Shown here: positions 7,067 through 14,494 of the stretch, piece after piece
How positions within the stretch are numbered: position 1 is the stretch's first letter
Layout of the letters: each line of letters opens with the position of its first letter
Assembly (NCBI GenBank): GCA_900548305.1
Contig: URJZ01000024.1
Span: 1-19,249, forward strand
DNA from: an uncultured Oscillospiraceae bacterium
GTDB taxonomy: Bacteria; Bacillota; Clostridia; Oscillospirales; Acutalibacteraceae
Length of the DNA stretch: 19,249 bases
Direction of reading: 5' to 3'
Translations under genes and position numbers: made by a program
Notes under the pieces: model-generated
Databases searched by the model: none
The model's input: only the letters and a program-made list of their open reading frames with translations
What the model was told of the DNA's origin: nothing

Positions 7067-8005
7067 TTACTGTTCTTTTGTTGGAATATCCAAAGATAAA
7101 ATATCTGCTTTTTGTTCCAGCAATTTATCGTCTGAAATATCGGATAAAAATGCTTCAAAGCCAACTCGGTCGATGACAGCGCCAAAACGTTCTTTTTGGT
7201 AACCGTTACTGCGATACCAAAGCAAAGATTTTTCCAGCAAGCGTTCTATTTCATCCAGATGATAATATTGTGGTAAGACAGTTCCCATGCGGGTTGTTTT
7301 TCCCCATGTTCCGCCTACAAAAATACGGAACACAGGTTCTTTTTCTCTTTCAATAGCACCAAAATGGCAGGCATTGCTGCAAATACCGCAATGAATACAA
7401 GAGCTATCATCAATCTTTAATTTTCCATTTTCTAAAATTGCAGCATGAACAGGACAACGTTTTTCTACAGCACATACGCGACAAGAACGGCAATGCTCAT
7501 CCCTATAATGAAATATAATGTGAGCTTGAATACCAAAGTCATTTAAACTGGGTTTCATACAGCTATTGGGGCATCCTCCTACAGCTATTTTAAACTTATG
7601 AGGGAGTTTTACTGTTTGCCATGCCTCAAAAAATGTATGATGCAGTTGTTCAGCTATTGCTTGAGTGTCACAATTTCCATAGATGCAGGTTGTACCTTTG
7701 CAAGCAGTAATAGCACGTATTTTTGCGCCCGTTCCCCCAATGGTCATATTTTGTTTGGCTACATGATTGCGTACATCATCAATGTGTTCAAATGGAATTC
7801 CCGGAATTTCAACGGTTAATCTGGTAGTAAACGTGACTGTTCCATTGCCATATTGTTCCGCACATTCTGCTAAGTTTTTTAATTGCTCTGCTGACAAAAC
7901 ACCGTTTTGGGTAAGGGCACGTCCTGAAAAACAGTCAGTTCCTCTGTTTTGCAAAAATCCTAATGATTTTGCATGCGAAATTTGTGCAGACGTTAATTTT
8001 GACAT
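7067..8005 (-). CDS. small sirohaem [4Fe-4S] sulfite/nitrite reductase-like protein with two ferredoxin clusters
   Basis: A 312-residue reductase of the nitrite/sulfite reductase superfamily. The N-terminal ferredoxin-like half domain (about 20-85, TVTFTTRLTVEIPGI) is followed by the sirohaem/[4Fe-4S] site: C102 and C107 (ACKGTTCIYG) and C145 and C149 (GGCPNSCMKP). Two [4Fe-4S] ferredoxin motifs follow: C172, C175, C178 and C184, then C203, C206, C209 and C213. C-x4-C in the first pair is, from memory, typical of the small clostridial type related to anaerobic sulfite reductase (AsrC-like). Six-electron reduction of sulfite to sulfide is the likely reaction; nitrite cannot be excluded. No asrA or asrB is adjacent. 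The start at 8005 has AAAGGTGA eight bases upstream. Confidence 0.88.
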   Translation of the reverse strand: MSKLTSAQISHAKSLGFLQNRGTDCFSGRALTQNGVLSAEQLKNLAECAEQYGNGTVTFTTRLTVEIPGIPFEHIDDVRNHVAKQNMTIGGTGAKIRAITACKGTTCIYGNCDTQAIAEQLHHTFFEAWQTVKLPHKFKIAVGGCPNSCMKPSLNDFGIQAHIIFHYRDEHCRSCRVCAVEKRCPVHAAILENGKLKIDDSSCIHCGICSNACHFGAIEREKEPVFRIFVGGTWGKTTRMGTVLPQYYHLDEIERLLEKSLLWYRSNGYQKERFGAVIDRVGFEAFLSDISDDKLLEQKADILSLDIPTKEQ

Positions 8006-8070
8006 CGATAATCACCTTTCTAATATACATTCGTTTTCTATCCTAAATTCCGATTTTAAATATTGGTTAT

Positions 8071-8098
8071 ATTATACACAGTTCATTTTTTCTGTAAA
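8071..8098 (-). promoter_or_regulatory. promoter of the sirohaem reductase gene
   Basis: On the minus strand, TTTACA (8093-8098) and a consensus TATAAT (8071-8076) are 16 bases apart, about 66 bases before the start codon at 8005. Confidence 0.6.
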
Positions 8099-8274
8099 GC
8101 GCAAGAAAACTGTAAGATTATCCTAGTCTAATAAAATTTTACAATGCCAAGTCATTTTAACAATATATTTTGAAGCTTGATACATGTTGCATTCAAAAAT
8201 TTCAGAAAGAAAATTTGGGTCTTATTGTATAATACGAATAAAATATAGGCATACTCCCTAAAGAGGTGAGTAAT

Positions 8275-8466
8275 ATGCAAGATTTACCATTGGGATTTGA
8301 ATTTGCGTTGGCACAAAATCCTGAAGCAATGAAATTTTTTGCAAACCTAACGGAAACGGAACAAAATCAGTTGATTGAACAATCTAAAACCATGCAGTCC
8401 CGTACCGAAATGCGAAATTTTGTGCAGCATTTATCACAGCAACAAGGTGGTTTTAATGGGAGCTGA
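8275..8466 (+). CDS. small hypothetical protein, first of a coupled pair
   Basis: A 63-residue, soluble, glutamine-rich protein. Residues 10-53 (FALAQNPEAMKFFANLTETE then IEQSKTMQSRTEMRNFVQHL) suggest a small all-helical fold. Similar short proteins occur in Clostridia but I know no function. The start is ATG 8275 with AGAGGTGAG just before it; the open frame reaches a GTG at 8266 that lies inside this ribosome binding site and is not the start. TATAAT at 8228-8233 may be its -10 box, though no good -35 is seen. The 3' end overlaps the next gene by 11 bases. Confidence 0.75.
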   Translation: MQDLPLGFEFALAQNPEAMKFFANLTETEQNQLIEQSKTMQSRTEMRNFVQHLSQQQGGFNGS

Positions 8467-8647
8467 ATACTATTTGAAAAATGATGATTTAAGAGAATAT
8501 TTTATTTCATTACCCCCAATTGTTCAAGATCAAATTGCAGTATCCGGCGCGGAGATTTGTACGTTAGGTGAATTAATGCAAATTGCAGAACATTTTAAAG
8601 CAGAATTGCGCTTGGAAAGAGAAATGAATAAATCTCTTTCTTCATAA
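8456..8647 (+). CDS. small hypothetical protein, second of a coupled pair
   Basis: Another 63-residue protein. ATG 8456 has AGGTGG five bases upstream, inside the end of the preceding gene, so translation is probably coupled. An upstream ATG at 8375 in this frame would overlap the first gene by 92 bases and lacks a ribosome binding site. The two products look related: both have a leucine-asparagine start (LAQNPEAMKFFANL versus LKNDDLREYFISL), a QxxI centre, and a final EM/EL-x3-(A/V)-x-H-(L/F) helix at the same spacing, which suggests a tandem duplication that has diverged. A strong terminator follows at once. Function unknown. Confidence 0.75.
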   Translation: MGAEYYLKNDDLREYFISLPPIVQDQIAVSGAEICTLGELMQIAEHFKAELRLEREMNKSLSS

Positions 8648-8690
8648 AAATCCCCCTCTGATACCCAGTTGGTTCAGAGGGGGATTTTTT
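8647..8690. terminator. strong bidirectional terminator
   Basis: AAATCCCCCTCTGA pairs perfectly with TCAGAGGGGGATTT around a 12-base loop, with T runs on both strands. It ends the small-protein pair (+) and the desulfoferrodoxin operon (-). Confidence 0.92.
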
Positions 8691-8699
8691 TAATATAAA

Positions 8700-9086
8700 T
8701 TATTGAATTTCTTTTTTCCAAAGACCGTGTAAATTACAGTATTCGAATACTGCTACAGGAGCATCATGCTCAATAGAGAATGTCGCTTCCGGAGCCTCAT
8801 TTGGATACAAAGAAATTCTTTGTCCGCCATTTTCTGTTTGTAGATAAATCCATTGAATATAATGTTCTTCCAGCATTGGGTGAGTAACTTCACCAACATG
8901 AACTTTTAAAGTGTTGCCTTCAATAGTAACTGCAGGAACGTGTTTTTCGGTAGCTGCATCGGTAGTATTGGCAACCAAATGCTTCATTGGTTGGCCGCAG
9001 CACATCATTGGTACGCCTGCGTCGTGAATTAAACCTGCCATATTGCCGCAGTGTTCACATACATAAAATCTTTCTGTTGCTTTCAT
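8700..9086 (-). CDS. dfx: desulfoferrodoxin (superoxide reductase, two-iron type)
   Basis: A cytoplasmic superoxide reductase (superoxide to peroxide, EC 1.15.1.2) of 128 residues, the usual length. The N-terminal desulforedoxin domain has the Fe(Cys)4 centre: C10, C13, C29 and C30. The C-terminal catalytic domain has the EKHVP motif (E47, K48, H49), H69, H75, C117 and H120 (EYCNLHGLW), the His4-Cys site of the family. The start at 9086 follows AAGGATG. It is the last gene of the run with the two rhodanese-domain genes: the gap to the upstream stop is 53 bases and no terminator lies in it. Electrons would come from rubredoxin or a similar carrier, not encoded here. Confidence 0.96.
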   Translation of the reverse strand: MKATERFYVCEHCGNMAGLIHDAGVPMMCCGQPMKHLVANTTDAATEKHVPAVTIEGNTLKVHVGEVTHPMLEEHYIQWIYLQTENGGQRISLYPNEAPEATFSIEHDAPVAVFEYCNLHGLWKKEIQ

Positions 9087-9139
9087 AATAATACATCCTT
9101 CTTTCTTTTCATTTATTATTATTTTCTAAACTATCAATT

Positions 9140-10798
9140 TCATTCATTTTGCTGTTCTGAAGTAACTGCGTGATAAAATTCATATCCACCTGATAAATTG
9201 GAGCACTCAAAGCCATGTTGTGTTAAAATACGACAGGCAATATAACTGCGTTGACCGCTTTTGCAATTAACATAAATGGTTTTTGATGCATCCAATTCAT
9301 GTAAACGGTCTCTCAATTGGTTTAAAGGAATATGTATGCTGCCTTCAATGGCTCCGGCCTTATATTCTTTCTCAGTACGAACATCAAGTAATACAAAGCT
9401 TCCGTTTTTCGGCAGTTTGGTAATATTATACCAATGATGCTGTTTTACCAAACCTGTTAAGATATTCTCAATTGCAAAACCAATCATATTCACAGGATCT
9501 TTTGCAGAAGAAAATGGAGGTGCATATGCCAATTCCAATTCGGTTAAATCATATGCAGTCATTCCGGCTCGAATTGCGGTTGCCAGAACATCACAGCGTT
9601 TATCTACACCTTCGTATCCTACCAATTGTGCACCTAAAATTTTCCCGCTTTGCTTTTCAAAGATAGTTTTTATCATCATATTTTTTGCATTCGGATAATA
9701 AGTTGCATGAGAAGGAGAATACGTAATGATGGTGTCATAATCTAAATTGGATTGTTTTGCTTGTAATTCATGAATGCCTGTAGTCGCTACTGTCATATCA
9801 AATAGTTTTAATACTGACGTGCCTTGTGTTCCATTAAATGAAACGTTGCGTCCGCATATGTGGTCAGCAGCAATGCGCCCTTGTTTGTTTGCAGGACCGG
9901 CCAGCGGAATATAAGCTTCCTGTTTAGTAACAAAATTGGTCACTGCAATGGCATCGCCTACTGCGTAAATATCAGGGGTTGAAGTGCGCATGTGTTCGTC
10001 TACCAAAATTGCTCCTCTGGAATTACATGAAATTCCGGCCTTTTGCGCAATGGCTGTTTCCGGTTTTACCCCAACAGACATTAAAACAAGGTCAGCATTT
10101 ACACTGCCGTGATTCAGCTGCACTTCAATATGAGACTTAGTTGGTGTAAGAGCTTGTACTCCGTTTTTTAAAATTAAGTTAATGCCATTTTCTCTGGCGT
10201 AATGCTGAACCAAACTAGCCATATCTGAATCCAATGGCGCTATAATATGCTCGGCCATTTCAACAACGGTGACGTCCAAACCTGCATGTTTTAAATTCTC
10301 AGCCATTTCCATGCCGATATAACCACCGCCAATGACAGCTGCAGATTTTGGTTTGTTTTGTTCCACATATGTACGTATCTTTAATGTATCAGGAACGGTT
10401 CTTAATGTAAAAACTCTGGCATCATCACTACCGGGCAAATTCGGTTTAATTGGTTCCGCACCGGGAGACAAAATTAATTTATCATAAGTTTCCTGATATG
10501 TTTCGCCTGTATTATGATTACATACAGTAATTTTTTTGTCTTCAGTATGAATTTCAATGGCTTCAGTATTGGTTCGCACATCAATGCGGAAACGTTCATA
10601 AAAACTTCGAGGAGTTTGCAATGTCAAATTGGACTCTTCTGTAATAACACCGCCTACATAGTACGGCAAACCACAGTTGGCATATGATATATGTTGTCCG
10701 CGCTCCAATATGATAATTTGTGCATTTTCATCTAAACGTCTCAATCGTGCCGCTGCAGAAGCACCGCCCGCCACACCGCCTATGATGACTACTTTCAT
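9140..10798 (-). CDS. CoA-disulfide reductase / rhodanese fusion (CoADR-Rhd)
   Basis: A 552-residue FAD and NAD(P)H enzyme fused to a rhodanese domain. The FAD motif GGVAGGASAAAR is at 7-18, the single active-site cysteine C42 in SYANCGLPYYVGG, the NAD(P)H motif AAVIGGGYIGMEMAENL at about 153-169, the second FAD motif IYAVGDA at 277-283, and a dimerisation domain follows to about 450. The rhodanese domain (about 460-545) has LLDVRTEKEYK and C512 in NCKSGQRS. Enzymes of this type reduce CoA disulfide, CoA persulfide or polysulfide (Npsr-like). MKVVIIGG at 10798, preceded by GGGGGAG and AGGA, is the start; the frame runs on upstream into the rhodanese gene. The start lies four bases after the stop of that gene. 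Translational coupling is likely. Confidence 0.95.
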   Translation of the reverse strand: MKVVIIGGVAGGASAAARLRRLDENAQIIILERGQHISYANCGLPYYVGGVITEESNLTLQTPRSFYERFRIDVRTNTEAIEIHTEDKKITVCNHNTGETYQETYDKLILSPGAEPIKPNLPGSDDARVFTLRTVPDTLKIRTYVEQNKPKSAAVIGGGYIGMEMAENLKHAGLDVTVVEMAEHIIAPLDSDMASLVQHYARENGINLILKNGVQALTPTKSHIEVQLNHGSVNADLVLMSVGVKPETAIAQKAGISCNSRGAILVDEHMRTSTPDIYAVGDAIAVTNFVTKQEAYIPLAGPANKQGRIAADHICGRNVSFNGTQGTSVLKLFDMTVATTGIHELQAKQSNLDYDTIITYSPSHATYYPNAKNMMIKTIFEKQSGKILGAQLVGYEGVDKRCDVLATAIRAGMTAYDLTELELAYAPPFSSAKDPVNMIGFAIENILTGLVKQHHWYNITKLPKNGSFVLLDVRTEKEYKAGAIEGSIHIPLNQLRDRLHELDASKTIYVNCKSGQRSYIACRILTQHGFECSNLSGGYEFYHAVTSEQQNE

Positions 10799-10802
10799 TG
10801 TC

Positions 10803-11135
10803 CTACTCCCCCTTTTCCAAATTTCCTGGCCAGAAGAGAATGCCACCAATGTCTGTAATATGACCATATCCCATATCGGCAAATAATTCAGATGCTCTTT
10901 GACTGCGTCCGCCGCTTAGACAGTATACAAAAATAGTTTCATTTTTATCCGGAATTTTTTCGGTAATCAACTGCGGTGTTTCCACAGGAATATTCATTGC
11001 TCCGGGAATATGTCCTTTTTTATATTCTTCAGGAGTACGCACATCCACGATGATAATATTAGGATTATCCTCAATTTCGATTTTGGCTTCATCCATAGTC
11101 AAAGTTTGAAAAGTAGATTGAAATAATTGCGACAT
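10803..11135 (-). CDS. single-domain rhodanese (sulfurtransferase)
   Basis: A 110-residue cytoplasmic rhodanese, close to the minimum size for one domain. Conserved segments are IIIVDVRTPEEYKKGHIPGAMNIP at about 27-50 (shown here as two adjacent motifs) and the active-site loop YCLSGGRS with catalytic C72, followed by DIGGILFWPG. It transfers sulfane sulfur and likely hands persulfide to or from the fused reductase encoded four bases downstream. ATG 11135 has AGGAGG ten bases upstream; the open frame extends to 11243, across the promoter, and that extension is not coding. It is the first gene of a three-gene operon. Confidence 0.92.
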   Translation of the reverse strand: MSQLFQSTFQTLTMDEAKIEIEDNPNIIIVDVRTPEEYKKGHIPGAMNIPVETPQLITEKIPDKNETIFVYCLSGGRSQRASELFADMGYGHITDIGGILFWPGNLEKGE

Positions 11136-11195
11136 ATTGTTTAGCCTCCTGTCTATTTTAATAATAAGAATCATATTTATTTTGTGTATGTATTT

Positions 11196-11224
11196 AGTAT
11201 ACTTTAATCTTTTCTGATAGTCAA
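11196..11224 (-). promoter_or_regulatory. promoter of the rhodanese-CoADR-desulfoferrodoxin operon
   Basis: On the minus strand TTGACT (11219-11224) and TATACT (11196-11201) are 17 bases apart, about 61 bases before the start at 11135. No clear regulator site is seen around it. Confidence 0.75.
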
Positions 11225-11340
11225 TGGTAATATTCATAACCATATAAAATTTTCCAAATTGTTCACTTATAATTCTAAAATCACATATGCTGTGTTGAGG
11301 TCATCTTTACGTTCTAATCTCGAGAAAGAAGGGATTATTA

Positions 11341-11856
11341 GTGAATCACTCTGGTATGCAAAATCAAAATTTATTTTCTCAGTATATGTCTATGTTTTCG
11401 CCCCAACTGCAATCCGTTATTTCTGAACAGCCAAATTCAGTGCCTACAGCATTGTCGAGAGGAAATTTTTATGCATTATTTTCTCAAACGATGGAACACC
11501 AAGGTCAGCCGGTTCATTTTGACGGTATGACCAGTGTATCCGGATTGAAAATTTACAAGAAGTCACATATTGTTATTCAAAATAGTGGTACGTACTTAAT
11601 CAGTTATAGTTTTACTCCTTGCCAAGGTGTAACATCGGGAGATTTTGTAGGAATTAAAGTAAATGATAACTGGATTACTACATCATTGCAATCGTTATCA
11701 TTGGATGAGGTTGGAATCAACAAAACATTTTTGTTTGACCTTATGGAGGGTCAGGAACTCCATATGGCAGTACAAAGTGAAAAAAGCATAATATTACAAT
11801 CAGGAAATGCAAATGCTAATTTATGTCTGCTGCAAGTTGTAGGAAGAAAATTGTAA
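11341..11856 (+). CDS. BclA C-terminal / TNF-like jelly-roll domain protein
   Basis: A 171-residue protein. Residues 1-40 are polar with no signal peptide or collagen-like GXX repeats. Residues 41-169 look like a single C1q/TNF-type beta sandwich as in the exosporium protein BclA: NFYALFSQTM, a SGLKIYKKSHIVIQNSGTYL strand pair, YSFTPCQ, VGIKVNDNWI, and a final LCLLQVVGRKL strand. In spore-formers such domains form trimers on the spore surface. The GTG at 11341 with AGAAGGG seven bases upstream is used; ATG 11356 is possible. It precedes a DUF6512 membrane gene by 17 bases, so the two probably share a transcript. Domain assignment is by pattern and is moderately sure. Confidence 0.72.
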   Translation: MNHSGMQNQNLFSQYMSMFSPQLQSVISEQPNSVPTALSRGNFYALFSQTMEHQGQPVHFDGMTSVSGLKIYKKSHIVIQNSGTYLISYSFTPCQGVTSGDFVGIKVNDNWITTSLQSLSLDEVGINKTFLFDLMEGQELHMAVQSEKSIILQSGNANANLCLLQVVGRKL

Positions 11857-11873
11857 GGATATGAGGTTATCAC

Positions 11874-12407
11874 ATGAAAAAGAAAGTATTGATATGGGAA
11901 ATAATAGGATTTTTAACGGTCTGCGCATTAAGCGGTGTATTTCACTTTATATATGATTGGAGCGGAAAACAAGCATGGATTGGATTTTTCTGTCCGGTCA
12001 ATGAAAGCACATGGGAGCATTTAAAATTGTTATTTTTTCCTGTTTTGATTTTTAGTGCGATTGAATACATCTGGATTAGAAAAGCATCTAAAAATTTTAT
12101 TGCTGCCCGAGTCACCGGCACAGTATTGGGAATGTTTACAATTATAGCGGTATTTTATACGTATACGGAAATCTTAGGAAACCATCATATGTGGCTGGAT
12201 CTTGTGACATTTTTTATTGGAGCACTTGTAACATTTTTGTATACCAATTATGGTATGAAACGTTACAGAGAAAAAGCGTCTACGACGATTATAGCAATTA
12301 TTGTGTTAATTTTATTTTTTGCAGCGTTTGTGATTTTTACGTATTATCCTCCGCATATTGGATTATTTCGTGATCCGATATCCACCAAATTTGGCATTAT
12401 AGAGTAA
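11874..12407 (+). CDS. DUF6512-type integral membrane protein
   Basis: A 177-residue protein with five predicted membrane helices, at about 6-26, 51-67, 78-97, 107-124 and 137-157. The loop after the first helix contains CPVNESTWEHLKL, a motif I recognise from a clostridial family of small membrane proteins annotated DUF6512. The end PPHIGLFRDP...FGI also fits. No function is known. A ribosome binding site GAGGTT lies about eight bases before the ATG. It follows the BclA-like gene closely and is followed by a weak hairpin. Confidence 0.8.
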   Translation: MKKKVLIWEIIGFLTVCALSGVFHFIYDWSGKQAWIGFFCPVNESTWEHLKLLFFPVLIFSAIEYIWIRKASKNFIAARVTGTVLGMFTIIAVFYTYTEILGNHHMWLDLVTFFIGALVTFLYTNYGMKRYREKASTTIIAIIVLILFFAAFVIFTYYPPHIGLFRDPISTKFGIIE

Positions 12408-12410
12408 ACG

Positions 12411-12427
12411 AAAAATGCGGCATTTTT
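12411..12427 (+). terminator. weak hairpin after the DUF6512 gene
   Basis: AAAAATG-CGG-CATTTTT forms a 7-bp stem with a three-base loop right after the stop at 12407. The T run is inside the stem, so it is at best a weak terminator. Confidence 0.35.
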
Positions 12428-12511
12428 GCCTATTTCTTGCATCTATTTGTCATTTATTTTATATTGAGTTTTATTACTTGTGAACTTTCTGATTTATTTT
12501 CTGCTTTTTCA

Positions 12512-12540
12512 TTGACAAACACCATGAACTAGCCTATAGT
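12512..12540 (+). promoter_or_regulatory. promoter of the zinc-ribbon gene
   Basis: TTGACA (12512-12517) and TATAGT (12535-12540) are exactly 17 bases apart, 60 bases before the ATG at 12602. A second -10-like TGGTATAAT at 12567-12575 has no good -35. Confidence 0.75.
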
Positions 12541-12547
12541 TAGTACC

Positions 12548-12572
12548 ATACTAAACAAAGATTGTTTGGTAT
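12548..12572 (+). promoter_or_regulatory. hairpin/dyad at the start of the zinc-ribbon leader
   Basis: ATACTAAACA pairs with TGTTTGGTAT (one G-T pair) around a 5-base loop, right at the expected transcript start. It may be an operator just downstream of the promoter or an RNA stem in the leader. It ends about 15 bases before the ribosome binding site AGAGGT. Confidence 0.45.
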
Positions 12573-12601
12573 AATATTTTATAAAAGAGGTACTTTATTT
12601 T

Positions 12602-12883
12602 ATGTACGAGAACAAAACTTTAATTTGCAAAGATTGTGGCAACGAATTTGACTTTACTGCCGGTGAACAAGAGTTCTATGCAGAAAAGGGCTTTACCAAT
12701 GAGCCACAACGCTGCAAGTCTTGCCGTGATGCAAGAAAACAAACAAGAGACGATGCAAGCAGAACTACAAGAGAACTATTTGAAACTACATGTTCTGAAT
12801 GTGGCTGCACATGTAAAGTTCCATTTCAACCTAGCAACGATCGTCCTGTTTACTGCAGTGATTGCTTTGCAAACAAAAGATAA
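12602..12883 (+). CDS. double zinc-ribbon protein
   Basis: A 93-residue protein with two treble-clef or ribbon-like modules. The first is C9, C12 with C38, C41 and includes LICKDCGNEFDFTAGEQEFYAEKGF and RCKSCRDARK, the pattern of the probable zinc-ribbon domain (zf-trcl). The second is C64, C67 with C85, C88 and includes KVPFQPSNDRPVYCSDCF, often found attached to it; C69 and C71 are extra. Such proteins are common in Clostridia and may bind nucleic acid, but no function is proven. The ATG has AGAGGT about 11 bases upstream. It has its own promoter and terminator, so it is a single-gene unit. Confidence 0.9.
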   Translation: MYENKTLICKDCGNEFDFTAGEQEFYAEKGFTNEPQRCKSCRDARKQTRDDASRTTRELFETTCSECGCTCKVPFQPSNDRPVYCSDCFANKR

Positions 12884-12922
12884 ATGTGCTCCATTGCTTG
12901 AAAAATAATTAGTAAATAGTTT

Positions 12923-12946
12923 CACACACTTCTAATGTGTGTTTTT
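12923..12946 (+). terminator. terminator of the zinc-ribbon gene
   Basis: ACACAC and GTGTGT pair across a 7-base loop, followed by TTTTT, 40 bases after the zinc-ribbon stop. Confidence 0.6.
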
Positions 12947-12949
12947 ATG

Positions 12950-12995
12950 AAAAATGCGCTTCCTTCTTATTTCTAAGAAAAGGAAGCGCATTTTT
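12950..12995. terminator. bidirectional terminator
   Basis: AAAATGCGCTTCCTT pairs perfectly with AAGGAAGCGCATTTT around a 13-base loop. It lies directly after the DUF2935 stop (-) and also backs up the zinc-ribbon terminator (+). Confidence 0.85.
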
Positions 12996-12996
12996 G

Positions 12997-13911
12997 TTAT
13001 GTGCATTTTAATAGATGCTTTTGTAGATAGAGATAAAACCATGTTTCTCTTAACATATGGTCGGCTATCAATGGAAGTATGATAGACTTTATTTTACAGC
13101 TTAATATACCTTGCAAAACAGATTCGTTTAGTCCTTTGAATTGAATGGTTTGTGATACTATCTCCTGTGGCAGCTTGCTCGTATATACTTTTTGCTTTTT
13201 TAATTCCTGTGTATCTTGTGCAAAAATATTGGAAAGAGCAATGTTTTTTTGAATGAAATTTTGTTCTGTTGGATCCATCATACCAGCGGTTAGCAAAGCA
13301 TGTTCTGTCATAATTTGATTCCAACTGATTTGAGTTTGAATTGCAGTTCCGTATTCAAAATAATATTTTGTTTCAGCGTTCATAATGTAACTTCGATATA
13401 ATTTAGCTTCATAAATAGTATGAGTCAACCAAGTAGGATAAATGCTAATGGCCATTTGACAAGATAATATCTGCTTTAATATACGCTCTTTAAACTGAAT
13501 GATTCCATTTAAAATCCGAATGGCATATTGATTGCATCGTTTTACCTGATAAATGGTACCGGGTGTTATGTTTGGATGATTGCAAGGTATTAATTCACGT
13601 TCAGCAGATGTTATAGCTGAATTGATAGGAATTCCCGTTAAAAATTCTGTTCTTTTTTCTGCCTGCATCGTATATTTCGTAAGAACACACCCGGATTCTA
13701 AGAGATACTGCGGCAGCATGTCATTACTTAATGCGATTGTATCGGAAAGCAATTTTTCAAATTTCTTTTTGTGATATTCTGCTTCATCAGCAAAAAGTTT
13801 ATCTTTTGGCATACAACTGTTTTCTAAAAAAAAGGCATGTTCTTTCATTATCCTTGCAAAGACTAAATGCATTGATAACGAAATCGTTACATAATCTGTT
13901 TTATTTTCCAT
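12997..13911 (-). CDS. DUF2935 ferritin-like double-domain protein
   Basis: A 304-residue soluble helical protein. It appears to be built of two repeats, each beginning with a helix that carries an Glu-His pair: IMKEHAFFLE at 21-30 and IMTEHALLTAGMMD at 200-213. This is the layout of DUF2935, whose known structure has a ferritin-like four-helix fold per repeat and which is widespread in Bacillus and Clostridium. Possible metal ligands are E24/H25 and E203/H204, but the full set cannot be checked here. The ATG at 13911 follows GGGGAGAG. It stands alone between a bidirectional terminator and a gene-poor stretch. Role unknown. Confidence 0.85.
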   Translation of the reverse strand: MENKTDYVTISLSMHLVFARIMKEHAFFLENSCMPKDKLFADEAEYHKKKFEKLLSDTIALSNDMLPQYLLESGCVLTKYTMQAEKRTEFLTGIPINSAITSAERELIPCNHPNITPGTIYQVKRCNQYAIRILNGIIQFKERILKQILSCQMAISIYPTWLTHTIYEAKLYRSYIMNAETKYYFEYGTAIQTQISWNQIMTEHALLTAGMMDPTEQNFIQKNIALSNIFAQDTQELKKQKVYTSKLPQEIVSQTIQFKGLNESVLQGILSCKIKSIILPLIADHMLRETWFYLYLQKHLLKCT

Positions 13912-14494
13912 ATTCTCTCCCCTCTTCTATGTAGTTATTCTATCATATGTCGGAAAAAGAAATATGGTTTGTAAAATTCAATAAGATATTTTTATATTAT
14001 ATAATGTATCGACTAATTTTGTTTCTTTATTATTGTTTCAATAGATGTCAAAGTACAGCTAATTTGCAAGGCGGTTTGCCCCCCGTCATCTAGGTCTGAT
14101 TTTCTTGCTTTGTATTCCATCAACTCTGGATGTAATTACATTACTAGAATATTCTTCTTTAGAAAAAAATACTACACTACGGAATGAAGTGCAGCAATAA
14201 GTATATGTTTATTTTATTGTCTAAGAATGCTTAGAGTGTTGGTATATAACCATTTTAGCAGGTTTTTGTTTGTATTTTCTTTTCCATAGACTTTGGAGTT
14301 AATACCCATGCTCCGTTCGTCCAACAATCACTACAGCACACGTAATATTTCTTTTTGACTGTACTTTTGTGCGCAACGAATTTCTATGTTGAAAGTCTTT
14401 TAACGCCATGCTCAGAGCATACAAAAGCGTATACCCTCGATTGTATTTGATTTTGCAATAAGTGGGTTGCTGCCTTAGCAAACACGAATCATAA
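13912..14494. other. gene-poor stretch with degraded coding fragments
   Basis: No intact gene is seen. On the minus strand, 14013-14135 reads LHPELMEYKARKSDLDDGGQ then TALQISCTLTSIETIIKKQN and stops; this looks like a true protein C-terminus, but a TAA precedes it and no start is available. A 60-codon minus frame at 14299-14481 has no ribosome binding site and no recognisable motif. The region lies downstream of the 3' end of tRNA-Ser(GCU), a common place for insertions and their remains. I see no transposase, integrase or flanking repeat. Confidence 0.45.

Noticed and set aside
6979..7176. Open + frame of 65 codons (MDELQYLDYNNAKHYSKKG...)
   Set aside because: The first 29 codons look protein-like, but the rest is antisense to the sirohaem reductase 3' end and there is no ribosome binding site. 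It could be a relic; the evidence is too thin to annotate it.
14040..14100. GC-rich patch (GGCGGTTTGCCCCCC) as a possible intron end or element border
   Set aside because: It is explained by the coding fragment at 14013-14135 (LDDGGQTALQ); no intron structure or repeat partner is seen.
14299..14481. Minus-strand frame of 60 codons in the gene-poor stretch
   Set aside because: No ribosome binding site, no recognisable motif, and a composition that does not stand out from noise.
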